From assembly GCF_900109925.1 (NCBI RefSeq), contig NZ_FOBW01000015.1:55195-119194 (forward strand): a stretch of 64,000 nucleotides of DNA, written 5' to 3'. Positions 25,923-35,761 of this stretch are shown piece by piece. The notes beneath the pieces are model-generated. The model saw only the letters and a list, made by a program, of their open reading frames with translations, had not been told where the DNA came from and did no database searches. How positions within the stretch are numbered: the first letter of the stretch is position 1; each line of letters starts with the position of its first letter. The position numbers and the translations under genes are program-made. The DNA is from Mesobacillus persicus (GTDB lineage Bacteria; Bacillota; Bacilli; Bacillales; Cytobacillaceae).

Positions 25923-26159
25923 TTAAAAGTTTATAAGATTTAGATAAAGGCTTTTCGGCGTTTGGGATTCATTCCTTTTTTCAACTAGGGATGCAATCAT
26001 TACATCCATGTGTTCAGAAGGGGCCTCCATATGGCCGCAGCTAATTGTTTTTTGAAAACGAGCTCCAGCTACAAAGACATTGACTCCGTCATCCGTCATA
26101 AATCCAAGATTCTCTTCATGGACGGAAAAGCGGTGGTGACAGTTTTTTGATTCGCGCAT
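25923..26159 (-). CDS. Hypothetical protein
   Basis: 78 residues (MRESKNCHHRFSVHEENLGF, then DDGVNVFVAGARFQKTISCG). AGGAGG lies upstream and a terminator downstream, so it is probably a real monocistronic gene. CHHRF and SCGHMEA provide possible metal ligands. No family recognised. Confidence 0.5.
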   Translation of the reverse strand: MRESKNCHHRFSVHEENLGFMTDDGVNVFVAGARFQKTISCGHMEAPSEHMDVMIASLVEKRNESQTPKSLYLNLINF

Positions 26160-26301
26160 TTTCTGTTTTCAATCCTCCTAAAAGGTAAGTGATATTTTTA
26201 TTATATACTAAAAATTCCGACTTTTTATGTTACAATTTCTTGACTTTTAACAGGGTCTATTTAACTTTTCTATGATATCGCTCCAGGCACTTAGTATAAA
26301 A

Positions 26302-26456
26302 AGGCTGTTTTCGTAAAGTTTGTTGCTAAAATCCTAAAGCCGATTTTAGCGTAAGGACAGTTAGTTATTAAGGCTTGAATTCGTTTGCAAGCTCTTTTCT
26401 CATTAGTGATTACTAGTTTTGCACCTTAAAAGCAACAAAGTTTGAGAAAAGAGCCT
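26302..26456. mobile_element. MITE-like element, copy A (155 bp)
   Basis: Terminal inverted repeats of 26 bp, 26302-26327 and 26431-26456, match at about 21 positions (AGGCT...TTTTC...TTTGTTGCT). Flanks ATAAAA and ACAAAA differ at one of 6 bases and look like a target duplication. No ORF. The same ends occur at 54628-54799. The rest of the gap 26160-26506 holds nothing else. Confidence 0.65.
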
Positions 26457-26506
26457 ACAAAAAAGCGTAGAGCATCACTTGCCCTACACCTTGACATCAG
26501 TCTTGA

Positions 26507-27580
26507 TTATTCTGCCTTTACTTTCGCTTCCGCAACTTGAAGCTTTTCGAGATGCTTGGCAATTTCAACCGCTGCCAAAGCCGAATCCTCGCCATTGATT
26601 TCGGTGAAATCCCCTGAGTAATCTTTAATGGTATGGTTGTACCTTGGATCATAATAATGCTCTAGTAAAATGGAAATGACCGTTTTGTAATCCTTGTTAA
26701 AGGTAGCCACTTCGATTGATTCGATAAGCTCAGGTTTCTTTAAGCGTTTTTCAATCTTCTTTACTTTTTCCAAAACTTGATCTTGAAACCATTGCTCTTG
26801 TTTATAAGGTGAAACATATTCATTATAAATTCTATCTACTCTATTTTGTAGGGAACATTGAATTAAAAAATGGATCCCTGTTCTTTTTTGATCCATCATG
26901 CAATCATGCTGTGCTGCTCGACCAATCCGCTTGCTTTCGGCTTCAACAATATAATAGTTTGACCCCTTAAGTTCGTGTAATCGATTGAATAATAAGGCAT
27001 CAAAGGTTTTTTGGTTATGTCCGTTTCCAATTCCAATGGTACCAAACAGGGACCCTCGGTGATTCGCCATCTGCTCTAAATCTACTACAGGATACCCCTT
27101 CTCCTGTAGATTTTTTAAGATATCGGTTTTGCCCGTCCCCGTTAGTCCGTGTAGAATGACGACCTTTTCCGGTATCAATGTATGCAGGTTTTCAAGTATA
27201 TACTCACGATAGGCTCTATAGCCACCGTCAAGTCGAACGGATGGAACACCGGAAAGTTCTAAAAACGAAGCAACTGATTTGCTTCGTGACCCACCACGCC
27301 AACAATGAATCACAGGCTTCGCTCCTGTATTCTCTATATCTCGGATTTCATTAAGCAAAGTGGGTAACTTAGGAGAAACAATTTCCATTGCTCGCCATTT
27401 TGCTGCCTGACTTCCGGCCTCTTTATATAAGATGCCAATTTCTTCTCGCTCTTCATTCGTAAATAAAGGAATATTCACGGATCCAGGAATGGAAGCTTCT
27501 TCATGTTCAATTGGCGCACGTACATCGATTGGCAAATATTCCTTAGAGCGGATGAGTTCCTCAACTGTAATGTCTAACAT
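26507..27580 (-). CDS. mnmH: tRNA 2-selenouridine synthase (MnmH/SelU/YbbB)
   Basis: About 357 residues. N-terminal rhodanese domain with the active Cys in HCWRGGSRS near residue 93; C-terminal P-loop domain with GLTGTGKTDIL. This is the SelU arrangement: the enzyme first geranylates the 2-thiouridine at the tRNA wobble position and then replaces sulfur by selenium from selenophosphate. It indicates that the cell makes selenophosphate (SelD), in line with the UGA codon in fdhF. Start at MLDITVEEL (27580), with TGGAGGA 12 nt upstream; a longer frame reaches 27658. Confidence 0.93.
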   Translation of the reverse strand: MLDITVEELIRSKEYLPIDVRAPIEHEEASIPGSVNIPLFTNEEREEIGILYKEAGSQAAKWRAMEIVSPKLPTLLNEIRDIENTGAKPVIHCWRGGSRSKSVASFLELSGVPSVRLDGGYRAYREYILENLHTLIPEKVVILHGLTGTGKTDILKNLQEKGYPVVDLEQMANHRGSLFGTIGIGNGHNQKTFDALLFNRLHELKGSNYYIVEAESKRIGRAAQHDCMMDQKRTGIHFLIQCSLQNRVDRIYNEYVSPYKQEQWFQDQVLEKVKKIEKRLKKPELIESIEVATFNKDYKTVISILLEHYYDPRYNHTIKDYSGDFTEINGEDSALAAVEIAKHLEKLQVAEAKVKAE

Positions 27581-27814
27581 ATATACATCAATCCTCCAGG
27601 GGAGTAAAAAGTCTCCGCTAAACTCTACTATTTTACACCTATACTGAAAAGATTGCAAGAACAGGCTCCACTTACTGAAGGACGCCGAAAAATTCTAGAT
27701 AGTCTATATTAGGGTACCGAAAATCGGGCCCCACCCAAAAAGCACATAGCCATGATGACCAGTAATCGAATAAAAGGACGTTGTTCAATAGCACTAGTAA
27801 AATAAATTAGAACT

Positions 27815-28384
27815 TTAACACAGATGAACACCCGTAAGTTGGCTCATTGACCGACAAAACCTCTTCCATTCTTTTGGAAAAGAGTCTAACCCTTCCCTTA
27901 CGAATGTCTCTCCCTTCGTTTCTAAGACAACAGACCAACTCGTCCCATCCACAATGATTCCATCTATTTGATAATCCTTTTCCCAGTCCCAAATATGGAG
28001 AGAATAAAGGTCCTTTTTAAACTCCTCTACACTACCCAGCTGTTTAACTGTCGATCTTGGTACTCTACCTTTGAGATTAAAGTGCCATTCAAAAAAAGTA
28101 AATGTACCTTTAATAAAATCTACAGTTACTTTTACTTCAGGTCCGGGATACCCGCTTAATTTAAAGGTTAATTTCACTGGATCCCTTTCAGGACGAATCG
28201 ACACTAGATCTCCATTTAACATAAACCATTCTCTTTTAAGGCCTATAATAGATTCTAGGTGGACAATGTCTAAATCCTCATCTCGAGTGATTGTCATTAG
28301 TTTATTCATTTCTTCCCAAATTAAGTGAATCGTAGCCGGTCCTCTTTTTTCAAGGATCATGATAATCGCTTCATAATAATTCAT
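27815..28384 (-). CDS. Hypothetical protein
   Basis: 189 residues. The N-terminal ~70 residues (MNYYEAIIMILEKRGPATIH, IWEEMNKLM, ESIIGLKREWFMLNGDLVSI) look like a HARE-type winged helix as in RNA polymerase delta. The rest is beta-rich with Trp-rich segments (WDWEKDYQIDGIIVDGTSWS). No known family recognised; no operon partner. Confidence 0.5.
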   Translation of the reverse strand: MNYYEAIIMILEKRGPATIHLIWEEMNKLMTITRDEDLDIVHLESIIGLKREWFMLNGDLVSIRPERDPVKLTFKLSGYPGPEVKVTVDFIKGTFTFFEWHFNLKGRVPRSTVKQLGSVEEFKKDLYSLHIWDWEKDYQIDGIIVDGTSWSVVLETKGETFVREGLDSFPKEWKRFCRSMSQLTGVHLC

Positions 28385-28644
28385 TGCCGTTCACTTTCCT
28401 TCTATACTTTCTTCTCTCTTAATAGATTCGTCAACACGTATCTGCAATTTTAAGTTAAGTATAATTAATCGCCTAGAATCTAACTGTAACAAACTGCACG
28501 TTTTACACGAAAACTTACCGTCTAATTTCGACATTCTCCTCTTATTCCTTGCGCTTTAGCAAAGAATCTTGTATGTCTTTGTCTGTTTATGCGCTTTCCC
28601 GAGAAATAATGTTAAAATTAATCCCACAATTCATTTAAATTCAG
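28385..28644. other. Intergenic region downstream of trpA
   Basis: AT-rich spacer with the upstream region of the 27815 gene. No ORF or clear structure seen apart from the trp terminator that follows. Confidence 0.4.
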
Positions 28645-28680
28645 ACAAAAACAGCCGGGGTTTCTTCCCGGCTGTTAATT
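28645..28680 (-). terminator. trp operon terminator
   Basis: AACAGCCGGG/CCCGGCTGTT stem with T5 on the minus strand, after trpA. Confidence 0.9.
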
Positions 28681-28690
28681 TAGGATTATT

Positions 28691-29449
28691 CTATTTTGCA
28701 GCAGCAATTAATTGTTTGATTTCTTCTAAATTGTTTTCATGGAAAAGCTCGACAATTTTACTACCGACAATAACGCCGTCACAATGCTGGTTCATCTCAC
28801 GAACATGCTCCGGTGTCGATATCCCGAAACCTGCTAAGACAGGAAGTTTGCTGGCCTTCTTGACTTTTGCAAGAAAGCTCCCTAACTCGGAATGGAATCC
28901 CGACCTAGCTCCTGTTATCCCAGCAACCGTTACGGCGTATACATAGGCATTCCCTTTTGAAGCAATCTTTTCAATCCGCTCTTCGGGGCTTGTCACTGTC
29001 ACTAGTCTAATCAGCTCTATTCCCGCTTTCTCTAAGGAAGGAGCAAATAGGTCCTCCTCCTCAATTGGAAGGTCTGGGATGATGCAGCCATCAATTCCGG
29101 CGAAAGCGCACTTTTCAGCAAATCTTTCTACGCCAAAGGCAATGACTGGGTTCGTATAGGTCATTAAGATAAGCGGAATGGTGATTTCTTCCTTGAAAGA
29201 CTGAACCTCCTCCAAGACTTGTGTTAACGAAACACCAGCGCTCAAGGCGCGAATACCTGCCTGTTGGATGGTTGGACCATCGGCCACAGGATCGGAAAAC
29301 GGAACGCCAATTTCGACGGCATCCACTCCATTTTCCTGTAAAAATAGCAATTTATCTTTTAGTGTCTCAAGGCCGCCATCCCCAGCCATAATGTATGGAA
29401 CAAAGGCTTTTTGGTTCATCCCTTGAAAGGCCTTCTGTATTCTACTCAT
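28691..29449 (-). CDS. trpA: Tryptophan synthase alpha chain
   Basis: 252 residues, TIM barrel. Cleaves indole-3-glycerol phosphate to indole. [18 protein letters not shown] carries the catalytic Glu and the partner-contact segment; IIPDLPIEE carries the catalytic Asp; [11 protein letters not shown] binds phosphate. Start overlaps the trpB end by 8 bp, so translation is coupled. Last gene of trpEGDCFBA. Confidence 0.97.
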   Translation of the reverse strand: MSRIQKAFQGMNQKAFVPYIMAGDGGLETLKDKLLFLQENGVDAVEIGVPFSDPVADGPTIQQAGIRALSAGVSLTQVLEEVQSFKEEITIPLILMTYTNPVIAFGVERFAEKCAFAGIDGCIIPDLPIEEEDLFAPSLEKAGIELIRLVTVTSPEERIEKIASKGNAYVYAVTVAGITGARSGFHSELGSFLAKVKKASKLPVLAGFGISTPEHVREMNQHCDGVIVGSKIVELFHENNLEEIKQLIAAAK

Positions 29450-30665
29450 GTAAATCTCCTCCCAGGCGCTCTCTTATCGTCTGTACATCTTTATCCCCAC
29501 GGCCAGATAAGCAAATAACGATTCCTTCTTCCTTGCTCATAGTTGCCGCCAACTTGACTGCATAAGAAACAGCATGGGCACTTTCAAGAGCAGGGATGAT
29601 GCCTTCTAGCCTTGACAACAATCGAACACCATCTAGTGCCTCATCATCCGTGATGGATTCATAGTTTACTCGTTTAATATCATGTAGATAGCTGTGCTCT
29701 GGACCAATCCCTGGATAATCAAGTCCGGCAGAAATGGAATGAGCTTCTTGAATTTGACCATCGTCGTCCTGAAGCAAATACATCATCGCGCCATGCAAGA
29801 TTCCGGGTTTGCCTTTTGTGAGCGAAGCCGCATGTCGGTCTGTATCCACTCCTAGTCCAGCGGCTTCTACTCCGTACATCTTAACAGTTTCGTCATTGAC
29901 AAAGGGATGGAACATGCCCATTGCATTACTTCCACCACCGATACAGGCGACAAGCGCATCAGGGAGCTTCCCTTCCTTCTCGAGAAATTGATCCTTTGTT
30001 TCTTTGCCAATTACGCTCTGGAAATCGCGGACGATTTTCGGGAAAGGGTGTGGGCCCATCACTGAACCTAAAATATAATGCGTATCGGCCACATGTGTTA
30101 CCCAGTAGCGAAGCGCCTCATTTACGGCATCCTTTAATGTGCCGCTCCCAGAGCTAACACTGACCACTTTCGCTCCTAAGAGTTCCATACGGAAAACATT
30201 TAATTGCTGCCTTCTAATATCTTCTTGGCCCATAAAGATGACACAATCTAGGTTTAACAAGGCACATACGGTTGCCGTCGCTACCCCATGCTGGCCTGCT
30301 CCCGTTTCAGCGACAATCTTTCTTTTCCCCATTCGCTGTGCAAGCAGCGCCTGGCCAATAGTGTTGTTGATTTTATGAGCACCTGTATGGTTTAGATCTT
30401 CTCTTTTCAAGTAGATTTTTGCACCACCAGCATACTTAGTGAGATTTTCAGCGTAGTAGAGGGGTGTTTCTCGCCCGACGTACTCTTTCAACAATTCATT
30501 TAACTTTGCATGAAATTCGGGGTCAACCTGAGCTCGGTCATACTCTTGTTCTAATTCAATGACCGATTGCATTAATGTTTCAGGCACATATCGACCACCG
30601 TAAGGTCCAAAATGCCCCTTTGAATCTGGAAGTGAATATACTGGAGTTTCTGTTTCTGCTTTCAC
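29442..30665 (-). CDS. trpB: Tryptophan synthase beta chain
   Basis: 407 residues. Joins indole and serine. The PLP-binding Lys lies in [11 protein letters not shown]; the phosphate loop is [26 protein letters not shown] and the C-terminal [10 protein letters not shown] are signatures. Begins directly after trpF. Confidence 0.98.
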   Translation of the reverse strand: MKAETETPVYSLPDSKGHFGPYGGRYVPETLMQSVIELEQEYDRAQVDPEFHAKLNELLKEYVGRETPLYYAENLTKYAGGAKIYLKREDLNHTGAHKINNTIGQALLAQRMGKRKIVAETGAGQHGVATATVCALLNLDCVIFMGQEDIRRQQLNVFRMELLGAKVVSVSSGSGTLKDAVNEALRYWVTHVADTHYILGSVMGPHPFPKIVRDFQSVIGKETKDQFLEKEGKLPDALVACIGGGSNAMGMFHPFVNDETVKMYGVEAAGLGVDTDRHAASLTKGKPGILHGAMMYLLQDDDGQIQEAHSISAGLDYPGIGPEHSYLHDIKRVNYESITDDEALDGVRLLSRLEGIIPALESAHAVSYAVKLAATMSKEEGIVICLSGRGDKDVQTIRERLGGDLHE

Positions 30666-31283
30666 CTATTTTTCATCCTCTCTAGTTCCTTTAGCTTCTC
30701 TTATAAATACACTGATTTTCGCTAAGTCCTTTTCTCCCTCCGTTTCCACCCCACTACTCACATCGACCATAAAAGGATGTACGGTTTGTATCGCCGTTTT
30801 GACATTTTCGGGATTCAAACCACCCGCAAGGATGACTCTGTTGCGTACTTCAAGACCAGCAGCCAGTTCCCAATTGAATTTCGTTCCGTTTCCCCCTTTA
30901 TAATGCCCTGGGGGACTGTCAAGCAAAATATAATCAGCCTCGATCTGACGAATTCTGTCGATATCTTCTTCTGTCTTGATGCTAACAGATTTAATTACTT
31001 CTTTGCCCTGTTTTCGATACAGACTGGTCTCTTCCTCCCCATGAAGCTGGATATGAGTAAGACCTGCTATTTCAGCGATTTCAGCAATTTTCTCTGGAGT
31101 CTCATTCACAAATACGCCAACCTTCCAAATCCCCTCAGGTAGCTCTTGGATGATTTCTCTTGCTTGCTCCGCATATATTTGCCTTTTGCTTCGCGCAAAT
31201 ACGAATCCAAGAGCATCGGCGCCTTCGTGTGCCGCATGCAGTGCTGCTTCAACTGTTTTAAGCCCACAAATTTTCACTTTCAT
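30666..31283 (-). CDS. trpF: Phosphoribosylanthranilate isomerase
   Basis: 205 residues. KICGLKTVEAALHA carries the catalytic Cys, and LLDSPPG the catalytic Asp; LAGGLNPENV and VDVSSGVE bind phosphate. Overlaps the trpC stop by 4 bp. Confidence 0.96.
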   Translation of the reverse strand: MKVKICGLKTVEAALHAAHEGADALGFVFARSKRQIYAEQAREIIQELPEGIWKVGVFVNETPEKIAEIAEIAGLTHIQLHGEEETSLYRKQGKEVIKSVSIKTEEDIDRIRQIEADYILLDSPPGHYKGGNGTKFNWELAAGLEVRNRVILAGGLNPENVKTAIQTVHPFMVDVSSGVETEGEKDLAKISVFIREAKGTREDEK

Positions 31284-32068
31284 CGTTGACTCACCGTTTC
31301 TAATGGAATTTTAAAATCCTCAAACGCCCTCTGTAGGTTGCTTGCCGCCATAAATGTTTCGCCAACTAAAACCCCATTCGCCCCCGCCTTGGCGGCGCGT
31401 CGAACATCCGCTTGCGTTTTCATTCCGCTTTCACTAATTAAGAAAGCGCCTGATTGCCGAACGATAGGCCCAAGCTTTTCGGTTGTCTCAAGCTTGACTT
31501 CAAAGGACTTTAGATCGCGATTATTGATCCCTATTAAATTCGCTCTAACCGCTAGCGCCTTTTCAAGGTCCACCTCATCATGAATTTCGACAAGTGCCTC
31601 TAGGCCGATTTCATTCGCATATTCGAATAAATCATACATGTCTTGTTTACCAAGAACAGAAGCAATCAATAAAACCAAGTCAGCACCAGCTGCCTTTGCA
31701 TGACTGATTTGCTTTCGTTCGACGATGAAATCCTTACAGAGAATCGGTAGTTCAACAGCAGAACGCACCTTTGCTAGATCCGCTAACCTACCTTGGAAGT
31801 GGCGGTCCGTTAGAACAGATATCGCCGACGCACCGTTGCTTGCATAAAGAGCTGCTTGTTCAGCAGGATCCAAGTTTGCATTAATGATTCCCTTTGACGG
31901 GGAAGCCCGCTTAAACTCTGAGATAATCGCCATTTCTGTTGCGTTCATCAGTCCGTCAATAAAGGAACGCTCTTTTTTAAAACCACGAATCTCTTCACGA
32001 GACAAGTCTTTCACTTCTTTTATATCCTCACGCTTTTGAGCAATAATTTTGTCTAAGATGGTTGCCAT
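31280..32068 (-). CDS. trpC: Indole-3-glycerol phosphate synthase
   Basis: 262 residues, TIM barrel. AIISEFKRASPSKGII near the N-terminus, LCKDFIVERKQI, IGINNRDLKSFEV and LISESGMKTQADV are family signatures with the catalytic Lys and Glu residues. One base separates it from trpD. Confidence 0.97.
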   Translation of the reverse strand: MATILDKIIAQKREDIKEVKDLSREEIRGFKKERSFIDGLMNATEMAIISEFKRASPSKGIINANLDPAEQAALYASNGASAISVLTDRHFQGRLADLAKVRSAVELPILCKDFIVERKQISHAKAAGADLVLLIASVLGKQDMYDLFEYANEIGLEALVEIHDEVDLEKALAVRANLIGINNRDLKSFEVKLETTEKLGPIVRQSGAFLISESGMKTQADVRRAAKAGANGVLVGETFMAASNLQRAFEDFKIPLETVSQR

Positions 32069-32069
32069 T

Positions 32070-33095
32070 TTATATCACCGCTTTCTTATACTGGGCACTC
32101 TTTTCAATTAGGTAATGAAGCTTACCAAGTGCAGCGCCAGAATCGATGCTTTCGATTGCACGGAAGACGCCCTGTTGAATGGTTTCTGCTCTTCCAGCAG
32201 TAAAAATCCCAATACCAGCGTTAAGTAACACGGTATCGCGACAAGCACCTTTTTCTCCTTTGAGGACATCCAATAGGATGGCTGCATTTTCCTTTGCATC
32301 CCCACCAACAATTTGGCTATTATCGACAACGGAAAGGCCAACATGTTCTGGATGAAGCGTTTCTCTCGAACGAACCCCGCCGTCTAAAATAACCATTTGA
32401 TTTTCCCCCGCAAGGGATGCCTCATCCATTGAACCGGCCCCATTAAGAACAACCGCTCGCTTACGCCCCAATGTGTTCAAGACATCAGCAAAGATGTCAA
32501 GCATATCGCCACGATTGATTCCGAGAAGCTGATAATCAAGTTCCATCGGATTGGTCAAAGGTCCGATGAAGTTAAAAATAGTCGGGATTTTCAATTCTTT
32601 TCTTACTTTCATAATCGACTTAATCTTCGGATGTACATGGGGAGCAAACAGAAAAGCAATGCCGTTATCCTCAAGAATTTCTTCTGTTATTTCTGGAGGT
32701 AAATCCAAGGAAACACCCAGTTCTTCTAATACATCCGCACTTCCTGTTTTACTTGATATACTACGATTTCCATGTTTTGCCACCGTTATCCCCGCTCCAG
32801 CCATTACAAAGGCTGACGTGGTACTAATATTAAAGCTTTTCGATCCATCTCCGCCGGTGCCGCAATTATCAATCATATTTGGTAGCTTCTTGGAGAACGA
32901 AAGGGAATTTTTTCGCATTGCTTGAACAATCCCAGCGATTTCGTCAACTGTCTCACCCTTGGTCTTCAAACCAATCATGAATGCGGCGATTTCACTTTCT
33001 GAAATCTCGTCTGTGAAAATTTTCCCAACCGCTTCTTCTGTCTCCTGCTGGGTTAAGTTTTCCTGAGCCGCTAATTTTTCAAGATAAAACTTCAT
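32070..33095 (-). CDS. trpD: Anthranilate phosphoribosyltransferase
   Basis: About 341 residues from MKFYLEKLAAQENL at 33095; an earlier ATG at 33122 lies deeper inside trpG. DNCGTGGDGSKSFNISTTSAF is the PRPP-binding loop and KHGNRSISSKTGSADVLEEL the anthranilate site. The start overlaps trpG by 17 bp. Confidence 0.97.
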   Translation of the reverse strand: MKFYLEKLAAQENLTQQETEEAVGKIFTDEISESEIAAFMIGLKTKGETVDEIAGIVQAMRKNSLSFSKKLPNMIDNCGTGGDGSKSFNISTTSAFVMAGAGITVAKHGNRSISSKTGSADVLEELGVSLDLPPEITEEILEDNGIAFLFAPHVHPKIKSIMKVRKELKIPTIFNFIGPLTNPMELDYQLLGINRGDMLDIFADVLNTLGRKRAVVLNGAGSMDEASLAGENQMVILDGGVRSRETLHPEHVGLSVVDNSQIVGGDAKENAAILLDVLKGEKGACRDTVLLNAGIGIFTAGRAETIQQGVFRAIESIDSGAALGKLHYLIEKSAQYKKAVI

Positions 33096-33681
33096 AAATA
33101 CCGTTCTCCTTTCTGGTTTCAATTAAAAAGTTTTCTAATAACTTTTTCCCTTCCTTTGTCCCGATTGATTCAGGATGAAACTGAAGACCGTACAGTGGGT
33201 AATCTTTATGTTTAACTGCCATGATCTCCTTATCATCGGTAGCAGTAGCCAACACCTTTAAATCGCTTGGTACGGAGTCCTTCTCGATCACGAGTGAATG
33301 ATAGCGCATGACTGAAAGACTTTCCTGGAAAAACTTAAACAGCGAAGTCCCGTTATGAGAAATTTCCGACACTTTACCATGCATAATTTCTCTCGCGTGG
33401 ATAATGTTTCCTCCAAATGCATACCCAATCGCTTGATGACCAAGGCAAATTCCGAGAATCGGCACCTTTGAAGCAAAGCTTTTAATTAACTCAACACAAA
33501 TTCCTGCATCTTCTGGTCGCCCAGGTCCTGGTGAGATGATGATTGCCTCTGGTTTCATCTCCTCAATTTCGGTTATCGTAATCTGGTCATTTCTCACAAC
33601 CTTAGGTACTTTGCCAAGTTCACCCAAGTACTGGTAAAGGTTATATGTGAAAGAGTCATAATTATCAATCAATAGAATCAT
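33079..33681 (-). CDS. trpG: Anthranilate synthase glutamine amidotransferase component
   Basis: 200 residues, class I amidotransferase. Nucleophile C79 in GICLGHQ, catalytic His and Glu in FHPES. In B. subtilis this role is filled by PabA from the folate operon; here the gene sits inside the trp operon. It may also serve TrpE-like PabB. Overlaps trpE by 17 bp. Confidence 0.95.
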   Translation of the reverse strand: MILLIDNYDSFTYNLYQYLGELGKVPKVVRNDQITITEIEEMKPEAIIISPGPGRPEDAGICVELIKSFASKVPILGICLGHQAIGYAFGGNIIHAREIMHGKVSEISHNGTSLFKFFQESLSVMRYHSLVIEKDSVPSDLKVLATATDDKEIMAVKHKDYPLYGLQFHPESIGTKEGKKLLENFLIETRKENGIYEVLS

Positions 33682-35065
33682 TAGCTGCCTCCCTTAATGC
33701 CCTTAATTTATGGGCCGTTTCCTCGAATTCTTTTGCTGGGTCAGAGTCATAAACAATCCCAGCCCCGGCCTGTATATAGGCTTTGTTGTCTTTAATCACC
33801 ATCGTTCGAATCGCTAAAGCAAAATCCATGTTTCCGCAGGCAGAATAGTAACCAATTGCTCCGGAATAGACCCCTCTTTTGATGTTCTCAAGCTCATTGA
33901 TAATCTGCATCGCACGAATTTTCGGGGCACCGGATACCGTCCCTGCAGGAAGGCACGAAGCCAACCCTTCTAAAGCCGTCATTCCCTCCTCAAGCTCTCC
34001 ACTTACCTCTGAAACGATATGCATCACATGCTGATATCTTTCTATATTCATGTATTTATCGAGTTTGACCGTCCCAATTTTACAAATGCGACCAAGATCA
34101 TTCCGCCCAAGGTCCACAAGCATTCGATGCTCAGCGAGTTCCTTTTCATCATGAATCAAATCTTTTGCAAATGCCTCATCTTCCTCTGTTGTTATCCCCC
34201 TCGGCCTTGTGCCAGCAATCGGATTGGTCATAATTTCAGGCCCCCTTGCTTTTACAAGACTTTCAGGCGATGCCCCAGCAATCGAATAGTCACCATAATC
34301 CAAATAGTACATATAAGGTGATGGATTATTGACTCTTAATTTCCGATAAAATGTGAACGGATTCCCAGTTATATTTGCCTCTAATCTTCTTGAAAGGACA
34401 ACTTGAAAGATATCCCCAGCCTCAATATACTGTTTCGCCTTCAAAACCATGTCTTCATATTCATGCTTCGTGAGGTTCGATTCAAATTCAGACAACGCGA
34501 ACGTGTCATCGCTGCGATATTCCATTTCTCTTCTTAGCTCTTGTTTCCGCCTTTCGATCCTTTGCTTTAGTTCTCCCTCGGCAATCCCCTGAAGCGGTAT
34601 ACCTACAATAAACACTCTTTCTTTTAAGTGATCAAAAACAATGATTTCATTAAAGAGCATTAAATGAGCTTCAGGCATGTTTAATGGATCTTGATTTTCC
34701 GGACCAATTTCCTCATAGTCCCGAATGATGTCATAGCCGATATAGCCAACAGCTCCACCGATAAACGGAATTCCAGGAATCTCCTCAATTTCAGGAAGGT
34801 AATTCTTGACCACATCGATGACTCTATCTTGTTTCGTTTGTTCTCCAGAAGGCCCGTGAACCGTAACACTCCCTCGATGTCCTTTTATTTCATAGACCGG
34901 ATCAGCACCAATAAACGAGAACCGCCCCGACTTTTCATGTTTTAAAGAGCTTTCTAGCAAAAACTTCTGCTTTCCTGAAATTTTTTGATAAATGGCGATT
35001 GGTGTCAGCGTATCCCCTTCAATCTCCTCGACTATTGTTCGTGCCGCCTGGTTATTTAAGACCAT
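33665..35065 (-). CDS. trpE: Anthranilate synthase component I
   Basis: About 466 residues from MVLNNQAARTIVEEIEG at 35065; codons further upstream would run into the T-box terminator. LLESSLKHEKSGRFSF holds the tryptophan feedback site; RPRGITTEEDEAFAKDL, VDLGRNDLGRI, TVSGAPKIRAM and QAGAGIVYDSDP are the chorismate site. First gene of the operon, 27 bp after the second T-box terminator. Confidence 0.96.
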   Translation of the reverse strand: MVLNNQAARTIVEEIEGDTLTPIAIYQKISGKQKFLLESSLKHEKSGRFSFIGADPVYEIKGHRGSVTVHGPSGEQTKQDRVIDVVKNYLPEIEEIPGIPFIGGAVGYIGYDIIRDYEEIGPENQDPLNMPEAHLMLFNEIIVFDHLKERVFIVGIPLQGIAEGELKQRIERRKQELRREMEYRSDDTFALSEFESNLTKHEYEDMVLKAKQYIEAGDIFQVVLSRRLEANITGNPFTFYRKLRVNNPSPYMYYLDYGDYSIAGASPESLVKARGPEIMTNPIAGTRPRGITTEEDEAFAKDLIHDEKELAEHRMLVDLGRNDLGRICKIGTVKLDKYMNIERYQHVMHIVSEVSGELEEGMTALEGLASCLPAGTVSGAPKIRAMQIINELENIKRGVYSGAIGYYSACGNMDFALAIRTMVIKDNKAYIQAGAGIVYDSDPAKEFEETAHKLRALREAANDSID

Positions 35066-35091
35066 GTAAACCCAGCCCCTTTCGAATAAAT

Positions 35092-35395
35092 AAAAAAAGT
35101 CCCCTATACGCACGTAAAGTGCATATAGAGGACGATTACGTTTGACCGCGGTGCCACCTCAATTGAAACCACTTCTGGTTTCCTCTTTTCAGGTACAAGA
35201 ATGCAATTTTAATTAGCATTTATACCCTATCCTTTTAACGGTGGAATTCCGTGCCTCCCTACTAAATGTTCAGGATGCCTCTTGCAAGCCCATTCCAATG
35301 GCCCTTTCGTACCGGTTCACAGCTCCTCCGGCTCTCTGAAACGAAATTGGCCAATGTACTCCTCTTGCGCAACGATTTAGCTAGTTATTTTTTTA
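35092..35395 (-). promoter_or_regulatory. T-box riboswitch for tRNA-Trp, proximal copy
   Basis: On the minus strand: stem I with AGAGAGCCGGAGGAG, specifier loop GGAA-TGG-GC (codon TGG, Trp), T-box core GGTGGCACCGCGG (35146-35158) and terminator (35099-35133, with the T-run at 35092-35098). Uncharged tRNA-Trp would stabilise the antiterminator and allow trpE transcription. Exact 5' limit not resolved. Confidence 0.9.
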
Positions 35396-35682
35396 TAAAA
35401 TAAAAAACGGGTCTCTCTCCTATGAATAAGGACGAGAAACCCGTGGTGCCACCTTTTTTAGCCGAAAAATCGGCTCGCTTAACGGTATCAAAGCTACGCG
35501 CTTGAATACCTGCCTCTTGTAACGATGAGGCTGTTCGCCAGAGCCTACTGCCTAAAGGGTTCGGTCTAGAGCTCAGAAGTCCATTCACTGTAACATCCAT
35601 ACTGGTTTGCACCAACCACCAGCTCTCTGAAATTTCCGTTCCAGTTACTTACTCTTCTTCAACGCCAACTGCATTATTATTG
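35396..35682 (-). promoter_or_regulatory. T-box riboswitch for tRNA-Trp, distal copy
   Basis: A second complete T-box just upstream: AGAGAGCTGGTGGTTGG of stem I, specifier GTGAA-TGG-ACTTCTGAG (Trp), core GGTGGCACCACGG (35441-35453), terminator (35406-35444) with a T-run. The two differ in sequence outside the conserved parts, so this is not a recent copy. Confidence 0.9.
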
Positions 35683-35688
35683 TCTTTA

Positions 35689-35717
35689 ATGATATGTAGA
35701 AATCCACAGAATGTCAA
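35689..35717 (-). promoter_or_regulatory. trp operon promoter
   Basis: TTGACA (35712-35717), exactly 17 bp, TATCAT (35689-35694), immediately before the first T-box. Confidence 0.8.
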
Positions 35718-35761
35718 TCATATTTTTGATAATTTTCGAATATTCGTTTAATGCAACCGTT

